The notes under the pieces were generated by a model. That model had not been told where the DNA came from and ran no database searches. It saw nothing but the letters and a program-made list of their open reading frames with translations. The position numbers and the translations under genes are program-made. DNA of 64,000 bases from Streptomyces sp. TG1A-60 (lineage in GTDB: Bacteria > Actinomycetota > Actinomycetes > Streptomycetales > Streptomycetaceae): the NCBI RefSeq assembly GCF_037201975.1, contig NZ_CP147520.1:930001-994000 (forward strand), read 5' to 3'. The first letter of the stretch is position 1, and every line of letters begins with the position of its first letter. This document shows, in pieces, positions 37,573-48,139 of the stretch.

Positions 37573-38805
37573 GTGGACGCCGAGCTGCGCCGTCAGCAGT
37601 CCACCCTCGAGATGATCGCCTCGGAGAACTTCGCCCCGGCCGCCGTCATGGAGGCCCAAGGCTCGGCACTGACCAACAAGTACGCCGAGGGCTACCCGGG
37701 CCGCCGCTACTACGGCGGCTGCGAACACGTCGACGTCATCGAGCAGTTGGCCATCGTCCGGGTGAAGGAGCTGTTCGGCGCCGAGGCCGCGAACGTGCAG
37801 CCGCACTCGGGCGCCCAGGCCAACGCGGCCGCTATGTTCGCGCTGCTGAAGCCCGGCGACACGATCCTCGGCCTCGACCTGGCGCACGGCGGTCACCTGA
37901 CCCACGGCATGCGGATCAACTACTCCGGCAAGCTGTACAACGTCGTGCCGTATCACGTGCGCGAGTCCGACATGCGCATCGACATGGACGAGGTCGAGCG
38001 GCTCGCTCTCGCCCACCGGCCCAAGATGATCGTCGCCGGTTGGTCGGCCTACCCCCGTCGGCTGGACTTCGCCGCGTTCCGGCGGATCGCCGACGCGGTG
38101 GGCGCGTATCTGATGGTGGACATGGCGCACTTCGCCGGGCTGGTGGCCGCGGGCCTCCACCCGAACCCGGTGCCGTACGCCGACGTCGTGACGACGACCA
38201 CGCACAAGACGCTCGGCGGCCCGCGCGGCGGGGTGATCCTCAGCCGTGCCGGCCTGGCCAAGAAGATCGACTCAGCGGTCTTCCCGGGCCAGCAGGGCGG
38301 CCCGTTGGAGCACGTCATCGCGGCGAAGGCGGTGGCCTTCAAGGTGGCGGCGAGCGAGGAGTTCAAGGAGCGCCAGCGGCGCACCCTGGACGGCGCCCGC
38401 ATCCTCGCCGGACGGCTGCTGGCCGACGACGTGGCCGAGGCCGGGATCACCGTGCTGACCGGCGGCACCGAAGTCCACCTGGTCCTCGTCGACCTGCGGA
38501 ACTCCGCGCTCGACGGGAAGCAGGCCGAGGACCGGCTGCACCGCGTCGGCATCACCGTCAACCGCAACGCGGTGCCGTTCGACCCCCGCCCGCCGATGGT
38601 CTCCTCGGGTCTGCGGATCGGCACCCCGGCGCTGGCCACCCGGGGCTTCGGCGCGCCGGAGTTCCGCGAGGTCGCCGACATCATCGCCCAGGCGCTGAAG
38701 GACGAGCAACTCGGGGACGAGCGCGCGGGCCTGCTGCGTGACCGGGTCGAGAAGCTCGCCGGCGCGTTCCCCCTCTACGCCCACCTGAACGGAGGCGCGG
38801 CATGA
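37573..38805 (+). CDS. glyA: Serine hydroxymethyltransferase (sarcosine-cluster paralogue; N-terminus out of frame)
   Basis: This PLP enzyme interconverts serine and glycine with tetrahydrofolate. From GTG 37573 it gives 410 residues: [55 protein letters not shown] (PLP lysine) and [19 protein letters not shown]. Homology continues upstream of that GTG ([16 protein letters not shown]), yet no start codon lies in frame back to a stop at 37468. ATG 37490 ([13 protein letters not shown]) is one frame off, so the true N-terminus is joined through a frameshift near 37530-37545, or translation starts inside. It is coupled to soxB by a 4-base overlap. Confidence 0.9.
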   Translation: MDAELRRQQSTLEMIASENFAPAAVMEAQGSALTNKYAEGYPGRRYYGGCEHVDVIEQLAIVRVKELFGAEAANVQPHSGAQANAAAMFALLKPGDTILGLDLAHGGHLTHGMRINYSGKLYNVVPYHVRESDMRIDMDEVERLALAHRPKMIVAGWSAYPRRLDFAAFRRIADAVGAYLMVDMAHFAGLVAAGLHPNPVPYADVVTTTTHKTLGGPRGGVILSRAGLAKKIDSAVFPGQQGGPLEHVIAAKAVAFKVAASEEFKERQRRTLDGARILAGRLLADDVAEAGITVLTGGTEVHLVLVDLRNSALDGKQAEDRLHRVGITVNRNAVPFDPRPPMVSSGLRIGTPALATRGFGAPEFREVADIIAQALKDEQLGDERAGLLRDRVEKLAGAFPLYAHLNGGAA

Positions 38806-40022
38806 CCACCAAGCCGCTGCCGGAGCACCCGGACTGGCTCTGGCGCAACCCCGAGCCGCGCTCCTCGTACGACGTCGTCATCGTCGGCGCGGGCGGCCAC
38901 GGCCTGGCCACCGCCTACTACCTCGCCAAGAACCACGGCGTCACCAACGTCGCCGTCCTCGAGAAGGGCTGGCTGGCCGGCGGCAACATGGCCCGCAACA
39001 CCACGATCATCCGCTCCAACTACCTGTGGGACGAGAGCGCGGCGATCTACGAGTACGCGCTCAAGCTGTGGGAGCGGCTCCCGGAGGAACTGGACTACGA
39101 CTTCCTGTTCAGCCAGCGCGGCGTCCTGAACCTCGCGCACACGCCGCAGGACGTCCGCGAGGGGATGCGCCGCGTGGGCGCCAACCGCCTCAACGGAGTC
39201 GACGCCCAATGGCTCGAACCGGACGAGGTCGCCAAGGTCTGCCCCATCCTCAACGTCTCGTCCCGCACCCGGTATCCGGTTCTGGGCGGCACCTTCCAGC
39301 CGCGGGCCGGCATCGCCAAGCACGACCACGTCGCCTGGGCCCTGGCCCGCCGGGCCGACGAGATGGGCGTGGACCTGATCCAGGGGTGCGAGGTCACCGG
39401 CTTCCTCAAGGACGGCGACCGGGTCGTGGGCGTCGAGACCAACCGCGGGCGCATACTCGCCGGCCGGGTCGGCCTCGCGTCCGCCGGGCACAGCAGCGTG
39501 CTGGCCGAGCGGGCCGGCGTCCGGCTGCCGGTGCAGTCCCATCCGTTGCAGGCGCTGGTCTCCGAGCTGCACGAGCCGGTGCACCCCACGGTTGTCATGT
39601 CGAACCACGTCCACGTGTACGTCTCCCAGGCGCACAAGGGCGAGCTGGTGATGGGTGCGGGCGTCGACTCGTACAACGGCTACGGGCAGCGCGGCTCCTT
39701 CCACGTGATCGAGCAGCAGATGGCCGCCGCCGTCGAACTGTTCCCCGTCTTCGCCCGCGCGCACGTGCTGCGGACCTGGGGCGGCACCGTCGACGTCAGT
39801 CCGGACGCCTCCCCGATCATCGGCACCACCCCCGTCGAGAACCTCTACGTCAACTGCGGCTGGGGCACGGGCGGGTTCAAGGCCACCCCGGCCGCCGGCT
39901 GGACCTTCGCCCACACCATCGCCACGGGCGAGCCGCATCCACTGAACGCCCCCTTCGCCCTCGATCGGTTTACGACAGGTGCGTTGATCGACGAACACGG
40001 CGCAGCAGCCGTGGCCCACTGA
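38802..40022 (+). CDS. soxB: Sarcosine oxidase beta subunit
   Basis: SoxB holds the covalently attached FMN and the sarcosine site of the heterotetrameric oxidase (sarcosine to glycine and a methylene-THF/formaldehyde unit). The 406-residue protein has the FAD-binding [20 protein letters not shown] at ~26-45, [20 protein letters not shown] with the covalent-flavin His replaced in this loop by Asn-Thr as is usual for SoxB, and the C-terminal [20 protein letters not shown]. It overlaps glyA by 4 bases. Confidence 0.95.
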   Translation: MTTKPLPEHPDWLWRNPEPRSSYDVVIVGAGGHGLATAYYLAKNHGVTNVAVLEKGWLAGGNMARNTTIIRSNYLWDESAAIYEYALKLWERLPEELDYDFLFSQRGVLNLAHTPQDVREGMRRVGANRLNGVDAQWLEPDEVAKVCPILNVSSRTRYPVLGGTFQPRAGIAKHDHVAWALARRADEMGVDLIQGCEVTGFLKDGDRVVGVETNRGRILAGRVGLASAGHSSVLAERAGVRLPVQSHPLQALVSELHEPVHPTVVMSNHVHVYVSQAHKGELVMGAGVDSYNGYGQRGSFHVIEQQMAAAVELFPVFARAHVLRTWGGTVDVSPDASPIIGTTPVENLYVNCGWGTGGFKATPAAGWTFAHTIATGEPHPLNAPFALDRFTTGALIDEHGAAAVAH

Positions 40023-40045
40023 GAGCCTGTTGAGAGAAGGACACC

Positions 40046-40342
40046 GTGCTGCTGATCAGCTGCCCATGGTGCGGTCCCCGTGACGAGACCGAGTACCACT
40101 ACGGGGGACAGGCCCACGTCCCCTACCCCGAGAACCCCTCGGACCTCACCGACGAGCAGTGGGCCGAGTACGTCTTCTACCGCGACAACCCCAAGGGTCC
40201 CTTCGCCGAGCGGTGGATGCACAGCACCGGCTGCCGCCGCTGGTTCAACGTCCTGCGGGACACCGCCACCTACGAGGTACTGACCTCCTACCGGCTCGAC
40301 GAGCCTCGCCCCGAACTGCCCCAGGCCGGAGGGATCCGATGA
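40046..40342 (+). CDS. soxD: Sarcosine oxidase delta subunit
   Basis: The 98-residue zinc subunit reads [64 protein letters not shown], His in YHYGG and the C-terminal Cys are the zinc ligands known from the Stenotrophomonas structure. It starts 23 bases after soxB and its stop overlaps soxA (ATGA). Confidence 0.95.
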   Translation: MLLISCPWCGPRDETEYHYGGQAHVPYPENPSDLTDEQWAEYVFYRDNPKGPFAERWMHSTGCRRWFNVLRDTATYEVLTSYRLDEPRPELPQAGGIR

Positions 40343-43224
40343 CCGACCAGCGCTTCCGGCTCCGGCAGGGTGGCCGTATCGATCGCGGCACCGTGCTGCG
40401 GTTCACCGTCGACGGGCGGGAACTGACCGGGCACCCCGGTGACACCGTCGCCTCGGCGATGCTGGCGAACGGGATCGTCGAGGTCGCCCCGTCGCTCTAC
40501 CGCGGCCGCCCGCGCGGCATCGTCGCCGCGGGCGTCGAGGAGCCCAACGCCCTGGTGCAGCTCGGCGGTTCGTGCTCGGAGGGCATGCTCCCGGCCACGA
40601 CGGTGGAGCTGCACGACGGCCTGTCCGCCACGACGCTGTCCGGGATGGGCCGGCTCGACCCGACCCCCGACCCCGCCGTCTACGACAAGAAGTACGTGCA
40701 CACCGACGTCCTGGTCATCGGCGCCGGACCGGCCGGGCTCGCGGCGGCCGCCGCTGCCGTCGGCTCCGGTGCCCGTGTGATCCTCGTCGACGACCAGCCC
40801 GAGCCCGGCGGTTCACTGCTCTCCGCGAGCACCGAAAGGGTCGGCGCGCAGAGCGCCCTGGAGTGGGTCGCCGACGTCCGTGCGGCGCTCGACGCCGCCC
40901 CCGAGGCCGTCGTCCTGCGGCGCACCACGGCCTTCGGCAGTTACGACGACAACTACGTGCTGGCCCTGCAGCGGCGCACCGACCACCTCGGAACCGACGC
41001 CCCCGAAGGCATCTCGCGCCAGCGGCTGTGGCACATACGGGCCCGCCAGGTGGTTCTGGCGACCGGCGCGCACGAGCGTCCGCTCGTCTTCGCCGGCAAC
41101 GACCGCCCCGGGGTGATGCTCGCCGCGGCCGTGCGCTCGTACCTCAACCGGTACGCCGTGGCTCCGGGCACGCGGGCCTTGGTGAGCACGACCAACGACA
41201 GTGCCTACGACACGGTCGCCGATCTCCACGCCGCGGGGATCGACGTCGCCGCCGTCGTGGACGCGCGCCCCGAACTGTCCGACCGGGCCGCCGAGGTCGC
41301 CGTGGCGACCGGGGTGCCCGTACTGACGGGCAGTGCGGTGGTGGACACCGAGGCGGACGGCCGACTCACCCGCGTCACCGTCCAGGCTCTCGACGAGAGG
41401 GGTCGACTCACCGGTGAACCGCAGTCGTTCGACTGTGACCTGCTCGCCGTCTCGGGCGGCTGGAGCCCGGTGGTGCACCTGCACAGCCAGCGCCAGGGCC
41501 GGCTGCGCTGGAACGAGGACCTGGTCGCCTTCGTCCCCGACGGCACGGTACGGGACCAGCAGGTCGTCGGTGCGGCCCGGGGGACGTACGGTCTCGACGG
41601 CTGTCTTACCGAAGGAGCGCGGGCCGGTGCGCGCGCCGCGACGGACGCCGGGTTCGCGGTTCCCGTACCGTCGCCCGGCGATGCGCGGTCCGAAGTCGGC
41701 CCGACACACGCACTGTGGCTGGTGCCCTCCCCCGACGGCGAACCCGGCAGCTGGGACACCCACTTCGTCGACCTGCAACGCGACGTCACCGTCGCCGACG
41801 TCTGGCGCTCCACCGGCGCCGGCATGCGTGGTGTCGAACACGTCAAGCGCTACACCTCGCTCGGCACGGCGAACGACCAGGGCAAGACGTCCGGCGTCAA
41901 CGCTATCGGCGTGATCGCCGAGGCCCTCGGCGCGGGCGCGTCTCCCGGGGAGATCGGCACCACGGCCTACCGGGCGCCGTACACACCGGTGGCCTTCGCC
42001 GCCCTGGCCGGACGTGAGCGCGGCGAGCTGTTCGATCCCGAACGCACCACCTCCATCCACAGCTGGCACGTCGCGCACGGCGCGGAGTTCGAGGACGTCG
42101 GGCAGTGGAAGCGCCCCTGGTACTACCCCCGGCCCGGTGAGGACATGGACACGGCCGTGGCCCGTGAGTGCCGCGCGGCCCGTGAGCAGGTGGCGTTCAT
42201 GGACGCCTCCACCCTCGGCAAGATCGAGATCTGGGGCGCGGACGCGGGCGAGTTCCTCAACCGCGTCTACACCAACGCCTTCAAGAAGCTGAAGCCCGGC
42301 ATGGCCCGCTACGGCGTGATGTGCAAGCCGGACGGGATGATCTTCGACGACGGCGTGACGCTCCGCCTCGACGACAACCGCTACTTCATGACCACTACGA
42401 CCGGCGGCGCCGCCGGCGTCCTGGACTGGCTGGAGGAGTGGCTGCAGACCGAATGGCCCGGGCTCGACGTCCACTGCACCTCGGTGACCGAGCAGTGGTC
42501 GACGATCGCCGTCGTCGGCCCTCGCTCGCGCGAGGTCGTCGCCCGGCTCGCACCCGACGTCGACCTGTCCACCGAGGCGTTCCCCTTCATGGCCTTCCGC
42601 GACACCACCCTGGCCTCCGGCATCCCGGCCCGCGTCTGCCGGATCTCCTTCTCCGGCGAACTCGCCTACGAGATCAACGTCTCCGCGTGGTACGGCCTGG
42701 CCGTCTGGGAGCAGGTGTACGAGGCCGGGAGGCCCTACGGCATCACGCCGTACGGCACCGAGACCATGCACGTCCTGCGGGCCGAGAAGGGCTACATCAT
42801 CGTCGGCCAGGACACCGACGGCACCGTCACCCCGCAGGACGCGGGCATGTCCTGGGTGGTCTCGAAACAGAAGGACTTCGTCGGAAAGCGCTCCCACGCC
42901 CGCGCCGACACCTCCCGCACCGACCGTAAGCAGCTGGTGGGTCTGCTGCCGGCCGACCGCAGGACCCGGCTGCCCGAGGGCACCCAGCTCGTCGCGCCGG
43001 ACGTGCCCGTCACGCCCGAGGCCGGTCCGGTCCCGATGCTCGGCCACGTCACCTCCAGCTACCACAGCCCCGCCCTCGGCCGCCCCTTCGCACTCGCCCT
43101 CGTCGCCGACGGACGGGCGAGGATCGGCGAGACCCTGCTCGCCCCGGTGGGCGAGGACCTGGTGCCCGTCGAGGTGGCCGACTGCGTCCTCTACGACCCC
43201 GAAGGGACCAAGCGAGATGGCTGA
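40339..43224 (+). CDS. soxA: Sarcosine oxidase alpha subunit
   Basis: The 961-residue alpha subunit binds NAD+ and folate. It starts with a ferredoxin-like segment ([20 protein letters not shown]), then a pyridine nucleotide-disulfide fold ([38 protein letters not shown]), [20 protein letters not shown], and a C-terminal GcvT-like aminomethyltransferase domain from ~600 ([15 protein letters not shown]-like region, [14 protein letters not shown]). Length is normal. It overlaps soxD and soxG. Confidence 0.96.
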   Translation: MTDQRFRLRQGGRIDRGTVLRFTVDGRELTGHPGDTVASAMLANGIVEVAPSLYRGRPRGIVAAGVEEPNALVQLGGSCSEGMLPATTVELHDGLSATTLSGMGRLDPTPDPAVYDKKYVHTDVLVIGAGPAGLAAAAAAVGSGARVILVDDQPEPGGSLLSASTERVGAQSALEWVADVRAALDAAPEAVVLRRTTAFGSYDDNYVLALQRRTDHLGTDAPEGISRQRLWHIRARQVVLATGAHERPLVFAGNDRPGVMLAAAVRSYLNRYAVAPGTRALVSTTNDSAYDTVADLHAAGIDVAAVVDARPELSDRAAEVAVATGVPVLTGSAVVDTEADGRLTRVTVQALDERGRLTGEPQSFDCDLLAVSGGWSPVVHLHSQRQGRLRWNEDLVAFVPDGTVRDQQVVGAARGTYGLDGCLTEGARAGARAATDAGFAVPVPSPGDARSEVGPTHALWLVPSPDGEPGSWDTHFVDLQRDVTVADVWRSTGAGMRGVEHVKRYTSLGTANDQGKTSGVNAIGVIAEALGAGASPGEIGTTAYRAPYTPVAFAALAGRERGELFDPERTTSIHSWHVAHGAEFEDVGQWKRPWYYPRPGEDMDTAVARECRAAREQVAFMDASTLGKIEIWGADAGEFLNRVYTNAFKKLKPGMARYGVMCKPDGMIFDDGVTLRLDDNRYFMTTTTGGAAGVLDWLEEWLQTEWPGLDVHCTSVTEQWSTIAVVGPRSREVVARLAPDVDLSTEAFPFMAFRDTTLASGIPARVCRISFSGELAYEINVSAWYGLAVWEQVYEAGRPYGITPYGTETMHVLRAEKGYIIVGQDTDGTVTPQDAGMSWVVSKQKDFVGKRSHARADTSRTDRKQLVGLLPADRRTRLPEGTQLVAPDVPVTPEAGPVPMLGHVTSSYHSPALGRPFALALVADGRARIGETLLAPVGEDLVPVEVADCVLYDPEGTKRDG

Positions 43225-43846
43225 CCCGACCATCGACACAGGCGCGGGCCCGGTGGCCCTGCGCACCAGCCCCCTGGCACATCTGGAGGAGCGGATGCGT
43301 GCCGCCACCGTCACCGGCGCCCGCGGCGTCGCGCTGGCCGAGTGGCCGTTCATCACCATGATGAACCTGCGCGTCGACCCCGCTTCCGCAGCGGCCGACC
43401 GCATCGAGAAGACCCTGGGGGCACCGCTCCCGCGGCAGTGCGGCCACACCAGCGCGTCCGGCCCCCACACGCTCGTCTGGCTCGGCCCCGACGAATGGCT
43501 CGTGCTGTCCCAGGCCGCTGCGAGCGCTGTGGCCGGCGCGTTGGGGGAGGCACTCGCGGGAGCCCCCGGCTCGGTCGTGGACGTCTCGGCGAACCGCACC
43601 ACGCTGGAGCTGAGCGGCCCGGCGGCTCGGCAGGTGCTGGAGAAGGGCTGCCCGCTGGACCTGCGTCCTCGGACCTTCGGCCCCGGTCAGGCGGTGTCGA
43701 CCACGGTGGGACCCGTCGCGGTGCTGCTCTGGCAGGTCGACGACGCGCCGACGTACCGGCTCTTCCCGCGCTCCTCGTTCGCCGACTACCTGGCCCGCTG
43801 GCTCATCGACGCGATGAGCGAGTACCGCGGCCCGGAGATCCCCTGA
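43217..43846 (+). CDS. soxG: Sarcosine oxidase gamma subunit
   Basis: The 209-residue gamma subunit packs against Sox[55 protein letters not shown] and [20 protein letters not shown], a GcvT-like fold without a catalytic site. It begins 8 bases inside soxA. Its stop (43844-43846) overlaps the ATG of the decayed sdaA stub. Confidence 0.95.
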   Translation: MADPTIDTGAGPVALRTSPLAHLEERMRAATVTGARGVALAEWPFITMMNLRVDPASAAADRIEKTLGAPLPRQCGHTSASGPHTLVWLGPDEWLVLSQAAASAVAGALGEALAGAPGSVVDVSANRTTLELSGPAARQVLEKGCPLDLRPRTFGPGQAVSTTVGPVAVLLWQVDDAPTYRLFPRSSFADYLARWLIDAMSEYRGPEIP

Positions 43847-44040
43847 TGGCGTTGAGCGCGTTCGATCCGTACCCGGCCGGCCTCGGCCCCTTCTTCTCAC
43901 ACGTTGGGGCCGGTGCGGACGGCGCGACGCTTCGGCAGGCTCCTGGACAGTGAGGGTCTCCTGCCCTCCACCAGCCGAGTGCGGGCCGAACTGTTCGGGT
44001 CGCTCGGGGTGGCGGTCTCCGTCTCCGATGCAGCGGTCGG
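43846..44040 (+). pseudogene. sdaA: L-serine ammonia-lyase (sdaA) remnant
   Basis: ATG 43846 overlaps the soxG stop and reads [18 protein letters not shown], matching the SdaA start (MAISVFDLFSIGIGPSSSHT). Near 43897 the match shifts frame to SHTLGPVRTARRFGRLLDSE, then GLLPSTSRVRAELFGSLG, and ends by 44040. Only ~60 of ~455 codons survive. In related genomes, from recall, sdaA ends the glyA-sox operon and feeds serine to pyruvate; here that step is lost at this locus. Confidence 0.8.
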
Positions 44041-44149
44041 CTGTCAGGGCAAGGCCGGTTCCACCTGCTCCATGCGGCCGGGGCGCTGCGCGAGGCCCTC
44101 GGCGGAACGCCGGCGCAGGTCGAGAACGTTGAACGACCGGGGCGGGCCG

Positions 44150-44310
44150 GGTCGCCCCTCGGCCGTCGGCGTGCGGGCGAGGAGTACGGCGAGTGCGGCG
44201 ACGGCCGGGAGGGCGGTGAGGACGACGAGGGCGGGGCCGTAGTGGCCGGTGATGTCACCCGTCGTCTTGCCGGGCGCGGTCGGCGCCATCGCCAGCGCGC
44301 TGTAGGCGAC
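44150..44310 (-). pseudogene. Possible C-terminal remnant of a major-facilitator transporter
   Basis: The minus frame reads VAYSALAMAPTAPGKTTGDI then TGHYGPALVVLTALPAVAAL and AVLLARTPTAEGR: a G-x-TGDxTGxY loop between the last two helices and a charged tail, as at MFS C-termini. There is no start and no other helix. It is a weak call resting on about 50 residues. Confidence 0.35.
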
Positions 44311-44324
44311 GATTCGCCAGCCGT

Positions 44325-44362
44325 CACAACGCCCGCCGGACAAGCTGTCGGCGGGCGTTGTG
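44325..44362. terminator. Perfect 14-bp hairpin
   Basis: CACAACGCCCGCCG (44325-44338) and CGGCGGGCGTTGTG (44349-44362) flank a 10-base loop. It lies between remnants of sdaA and an MFS gene, so it may be an old terminator of either. Confidence 0.6.
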
Positions 44363-44514
44363 GCGGAGTCGGCTTGCACGCGGAACGGCTTGGCGGCGCG
44401 GCTCAGGGTTCCTCCGCCCGGCCGCTTCCTCGTCCCCGAGGAGCGGCACCGGATGCGCGGACCGGGCTCTGGGTCGTTGAGGGCATTGTCCCGGGCCAGG
44501 GCCGTACGCGGAAA

Positions 44515-44557
44515 GGCCGCCCTCCCCCGCTGCGTCCGTGGTCGGGGAAGGGCGGCC
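44515..44557. terminator. Terminator after the SulP gene
   Basis: GGCCGCCCTCCCCCG (44515-44529) and CGGGGAAGGGCGGCC (44543-44557) pair with one mismatch across a 13-base loop, 12 bases past the sulP stop on the minus strand. Confidence 0.75.
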
Positions 44558-44568
44558 GGTCCGGTCGG

Positions 44569-46071
44569 TCAGTGGCTGCCGGTCAGCTGTCCGGCGAGGC
44601 GCCCGTGCATGTCGGCGCTGGGCTTGTTCAGGCCGACGATGGTGACCTTCTTGCCGCGCTGGGCGTACTTGGTCTCGATGGCGTCCAGGGCGGCGACGGT
44701 GGAGGCGTCCCAGATGTGGGCGTCGGAGAGGTCTATGACGACGTCGTCCGGGTCGTCCTTGTAGTCGAACTGGTAGACGAGGTCGTTGGAGGAGGCGAAG
44801 AACAGCTCGCCGGTGACCGCGTACACCACCTGGTTCCCGTCGGGGTCGACCACGCCGGTGACGTTGACCAGGTGCGCGACACGCTTGGCGAAGATCACCA
44901 TGGCGGTGATGCAGCCCACGACGACGCCGATGGCGAGGTTGTGGGTGGCCACCACGCACGCGACCGTGATGACCATGACGGCCATCTCGCCGACCGGCAT
45001 CCGCTTGACGGTCTTCGGGGCGACGGAGTGCCAGTCGAAGGTGGCCACCGACACCATGATCATCACGGCGACCAGGGCGGCCATCGGGATGTCGGAGACG
45101 ACCGGCCCGAAGGCGATGCACAGCACCATCAGGAACACGCCGGACAGGAACGTCGACAGCCGGGTGCGGGCCCCGGAGACCCGCACGTTGATCATCGTCT
45201 GGCCGATCATGGCGCAGCCGCCCATGCCGCCGAAGAAGCCGGTGATGATGTTGGCGGCGCCCTGGCCGAGCGATTCGCGGGTCTTGTTCGAGTGGGTGTC
45301 GGTGATGTCGTCGACCAGCTTGGCCGTCATCAGCGACTCCATCAGCCCGACCAGCGCGAACGCGAACGCGTACGGGGCGATGGTGCTCAGCGTGTCCATC
45401 GTGAACGGCACATCCGGCAGGCCCGGCACCGGCAGCGAGGACGGCAGATCGCCCTTGTCACCGACATTCGGCACCGCGATCCCGGCCGCCACCGTGATCA
45501 CCGTCAGGACGACGATGGAGACCAGCGGCGCCGGGATCACCGTGGTGACCTTCGGGAAGAACACCATCAGCGCCAGGCCGGCGGCGATGAGCGGATAGAC
45601 GGCCCAGGGCACGTCCCGCATCTCCGGCACCTGCGCCATGAAGATCAGGATCGCGAGGGCGTTGACGAAGCCGACCATGACGCTGCGCGGCACGAACCGC
45701 ATCAGCTTCGCCACTCCCAGCGCACCCAGGACCACCTGGAAGACGCCGCCGAGGATGACGGCCGCGATCAGGTACCCGAGGCCGTACTCGTGGTTAAGCG
45801 GGGCGATGACCAGGGCCATCGCACCCGTCGCGGCGGAGATCATCGCCTTACGGCCACCCACGACGGAGATGACCACGGCCATCGTGAACGACGCGAAGAG
45901 ACCCACGGCCGGGTCGACCCCGGCGATGATGGAGAAGGAGATCGCCTCGGGGATCAGCGCCAGGGCGACGACCAGGCCGGCCAGCACCTCGGTACGGAAC
46001 ACCTTGGGCGAGTCGAGCCAGTCGGGCTTGGACAGGCGGAACTTGGGGGCCGCGGGCAGCAGTGAGGACAT
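44569..46071 (-). CDS. SulP-family anion transporter with STAS domain
   Basis: The 500-residue protein starts with the SulP core: [55 protein letters not shown]. There are ~12-14 helices, then a C-terminal STAS domain ([40 protein letters not shown]) with the phosphoacceptor-like Ser replaced by IWDAST. SulP proteins carry sulfate, bicarbonate or other anions; no substrate can be told here. ATG 46071 is chosen by homology; its ribosome site is weak. It diverges from a MerR gene. Confidence 0.93.
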   Translation of the reverse strand: MSSLLPAAPKFRLSKPDWLDSPKVFRTEVLAGLVVALALIPEAISFSIIAGVDPAVGLFASFTMAVVISVVGGRKAMISAATGAMALVIAPLNHEYGLGYLIAAVILGGVFQVVLGALGVAKLMRFVPRSVMVGFVNALAILIFMAQVPEMRDVPWAVYPLIAAGLALMVFFPKVTTVIPAPLVSIVVLTVITVAAGIAVPNVGDKGDLPSSLPVPGLPDVPFTMDTLSTIAPYAFAFALVGLMESLMTAKLVDDITDTHSNKTRESLGQGAANIITGFFGGMGGCAMIGQTMINVRVSGARTRLSTFLSGVFLMVLCIAFGPVVSDIPMAALVAVMIMVSVATFDWHSVAPKTVKRMPVGEMAVMVITVACVVATHNLAIGVVVGCITAMVIFAKRVAHLVNVTGVVDPDGNQVVYAVTGELFFASSNDLVYQFDYKDDPDDVVIDLSDAHIWDASTVAALDAIETKYAQRGKKVTIVGLNKPSADMHGRLAGQLTGSH

Positions 46072-46332
46072 GCAACCGTTTCTGTTCGGGTGTGCATCCA
46101 TGCCGCCGGACGCACAGCGTCGTACTCCTTGGTTCCACAAAGTGTGGGAATCTCCGGCCGTAAGGCTCCGCGCCGAGGCGGGAGCCGGGTGCCGGGCAGA
46201 ACGGCAACCTCTGGTTGCCGGGTCGGGCGTCATCGCCCGGAAGTCTTCAGGGCCGCCCGGGGCCCGATCGGGGCCCGCTCTACGGCAGGATCACCTCTAC
46301 CGTGGACTGGACGGCGGGGGCGAACACGTCAA

Positions 46333-46360
46333 CACTCTACCCTGACGTGACGAGAGAGTG
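46333..46360. promoter_or_regulatory. Candidate MerR operator between sulP and merR
   Basis: CACTCTACCCTGACGTGACG (46333-46352) ends at a mirrored AGAGTG (46355-46360). The core CTACCCTGACGT recurs at 47850 and 50231, the last being a clear palindrome in front of the paralogous merR. It lies 121 bases before the merR start. Confidence 0.5.
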
Positions 46361-46480
46361 CGAGCGGTGGCTTGCGAAACGCAGGCAAACCCCCGCCAAG
46401 ACCCTGTGATTGATCTCACGTAGACTGACTCACTTCACAGTTCTGAAACCTGGGCGGACGACAAAGGGAGAGGCTCGGCG

Positions 46481-46894
46481 ATGAGCGAGCGGCAGATGCA
46501 GATCGGCGAGGTGGCCGAGCGGACCGGTTTGTCGCTGCGCACCATCCGCCACTACGAGGAAGTGGGTCTGGTGATCCCCTCGGCCCGCAGCAAGGGCGGC
46601 TTCCGGCTGTATACGGAGTCCGACGTCGAGCGACTGATGGTGATCCGCCGGATGAAGCCGCTGGACTTCTCCCTGGAGGAGATGCGCGACCTGCTTCAGA
46701 TCAACGACCGCCTCGCCGCCACGGACGGCCCGCCGGCCGGCGAGGAGCTGGAACGGCTGCGGGAGCGGCTGGACTCCTACCGCAAGGTGGTCGACGCCCG
46801 CTGCGAGACCCTCCGGGCCCGTCTGGAGATGGCCGAGGACTTCGCCGCCACACTGCGCCGCCGCCTCCATGCGGACGTCCGCTCCGGCGCATGA
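46481..46894 (+). CDS. MerR-family transcriptional regulator (sulP-linked)
   Basis: A 137-residue MerR protein: MQIGEVAERTGLSLRTIRHY, GLVIPSARSKGGFRLYTESD (wing), RMKPLDFSLEEMRDLL and a long coiled coil ending LRARLEMAEDFAATLRRRLH. No Cys cluster or effector domain is present, so a small-molecule or protein signal is expected. Its DNA-binding half is close to the MerR at 49738-50181. Divergence from sulP suggests it controls that transporter. Confidence 0.92.
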   Translation: MSERQMQIGEVAERTGLSLRTIRHYEEVGLVIPSARSKGGFRLYTESDVERLMVIRRMKPLDFSLEEMRDLLQINDRLAATDGPPAGEELERLRERLDSYRKVVDARCETLRARLEMAEDFAATLRRRLHADVRSGA

Positions 46895-47014
46895 GCCGCT
46901 CCGGCCGCGATACGCCGCGAAGGGCCCGCCCCGCGCTCCTCAAGGCATCGCCCCGGCCGTACCGCGAGCAGCCGCCGACGGCACCCGGTTCGGCGTTTCC
47001 CTTCTTCAGCCGTT

Positions 47015-47806
47015 TCATGAGCGGAGTCCTGCTGCCGGGTCGGAGGCGAGCCAGCCTCGGGCACCCCAGAAGTCGATGGCGCGGCAGATCGTGGTGAGGG
47101 CCCGCTGGGCGCGGTCACCGCCGTCTCCCCAGTGCCCGTGACACCAGTCGGCGAGCCGGTCGGGGGCGCCGTCCTGCTCCAGGACGCCGAGCCGGTTGTG
47201 GGAGCCGAGGTGGGTGCCCAGCAGCAGCATCGCGGTGGCGTCGGCCTCGCCCGACGCCTCGGTCATGAAGGCGGCGATGGCCTGCCGGACGGTGGGCACC
47301 ACGGACGGCGACGACCCCGCCTTCGGCCTGCTCGGCCGTCGGGGCGGCGGCGGTGAACTCTTCGCCGCCGCAGCCGGTTTCGCCGCGGGCGCGGGAGCGG
47401 GCTTCGGGTCGGTCGGCAAAGTGGGCTTCGGGGCGGGTACGGGCACCGCCGGTGCCGTGTCGGGAGTCTCCGCCGGTCCACGGGCCGCACCCAGACAGGC
47501 GGCGACGTAGTCACCGGGGACGGGCACGTTCTGAGCGATGGAGGTCTCCAGCGCCGCGGCGTCGCAGGTCCGGCACAGCGGCAGGTCGCGCCATCCGATG
47601 ATGGACAGCTGGGTTCCGCGCGAGTGGCGGGTCATCGCCTGCGGGCGGTGCGCGATGTCCCGGCCGCCGCAACTCGCACAGCGCGGGGCGCCGCGCATCC
47701 ACTGGGCATCGCAGCGCAGACACGTGACCCTGATGTCGCCTTCATCCGGCTCGCCGCGCAGTTCCTCATGCTCACCGCACGACGGGCACGTCATCGCGCC
47801 TGCCAT
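47015..47806 (-). CDS. Zinc-ribbon protein with Pro/Ala-rich linker
   Basis: The 263-residue product has three Cys pairs in ~100 residues: MTCPSCGEHEELRG, VTCLRCDAQWMRGAPRCASC and LCRTCDAAALETSIAQ, so one or more zinc ribbons. A 90-residue linker rich in Pro, Ala and Lys follows, and a C-terminal helical domain starts TVRQAIAAFMTEASGEADAT. ATG 47806 follows GGAAGGTGAGG. No enzyme motif is seen. The operator-like palindrome at 47850-47869 stands 44 bases upstream. Confidence 0.7.
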   Translation of the reverse strand: MAGAMTCPSCGEHEELRGEPDEGDIRVTCLRCDAQWMRGAPRCASCGGRDIAHRPQAMTRHSRGTQLSIIGWRDLPLCRTCDAAALETSIAQNVPVPGDYVAACLGAARGPAETPDTAPAVPVPAPKPTLPTDPKPAPAPAAKPAAAAKSSPPPPRRPSRPKAGSSPSVVPTVRQAIAAFMTEASGEADATAMLLLGTHLGSHNRLGVLEQDGAPDRLADWCHGHWGDGGDRAQRALTTICRAIDFWGARGWLASDPAAGLRS

Positions 47807-47849
47807 GACCCTCACCTTCCACGCCGACTCCCCCGGACACCAAAAAACT

Positions 47850-47869
47850 CTACCGTGACGTGAAGGTAG
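47850..47869. promoter_or_regulatory. Candidate MerR operator before the zinc-ribbon gene
   Basis: CTACCGTGACGTGAAGGTAG is a 20-bp partial palindrome (arms CTACC/GGTAG, centre ACGT), 44 bases from the zinc-ribbon gene's start. It shares CTACCnTGACGT with the sites at 46335 and 50231. The bases from 47870 to 48139 hold nothing I recognise. Confidence 0.6.
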
Positions 47870-48139
47870 GCTCCGTGTCCCGAGGTGGCCGCCCTCGACG
47901 GCCTCAGGAATCCGCCCGGCGATCGGCACCCGAGTGGCTGCGGCGGAGCGCCGCCCCCCGCACCGCCTGCGGCTTTGGCCGGGGCGTCGCACACGACGTC
48001 CCCTCCGTACGCCGTGGTCGGTCTCTCCCCCGCTCGATGGTCCGCGCCGGTGCCCATGCCGGACTCGGCCCGGGTGTCCCAGCGGTCGAGCGCACGGGCG
48101 CAGGGCGGCCCTCGGCGGCGTCGCGGGCACCGCTCGCCG

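Noticed and set aside
40813-43602. Open frame of 929 codons on the minus strand across soxA and soxG
   Set aside because: Antisense artefact of codon bias in well-supported sox genes.
43846-43953. 35-codon ORF directly after soxG as a small gene
   Set aside because: It is the first exon-like piece of the frameshifted sdaA stub, as its sequence matches the SdaA N-terminus.
46891-47097. ORF overlapping the end of the sulP-linked merR (ATGA)
   Set aside because: Very Arg/Pro-rich, runs antisense into the zinc-ribbon gene and has no similarity to known proteins.
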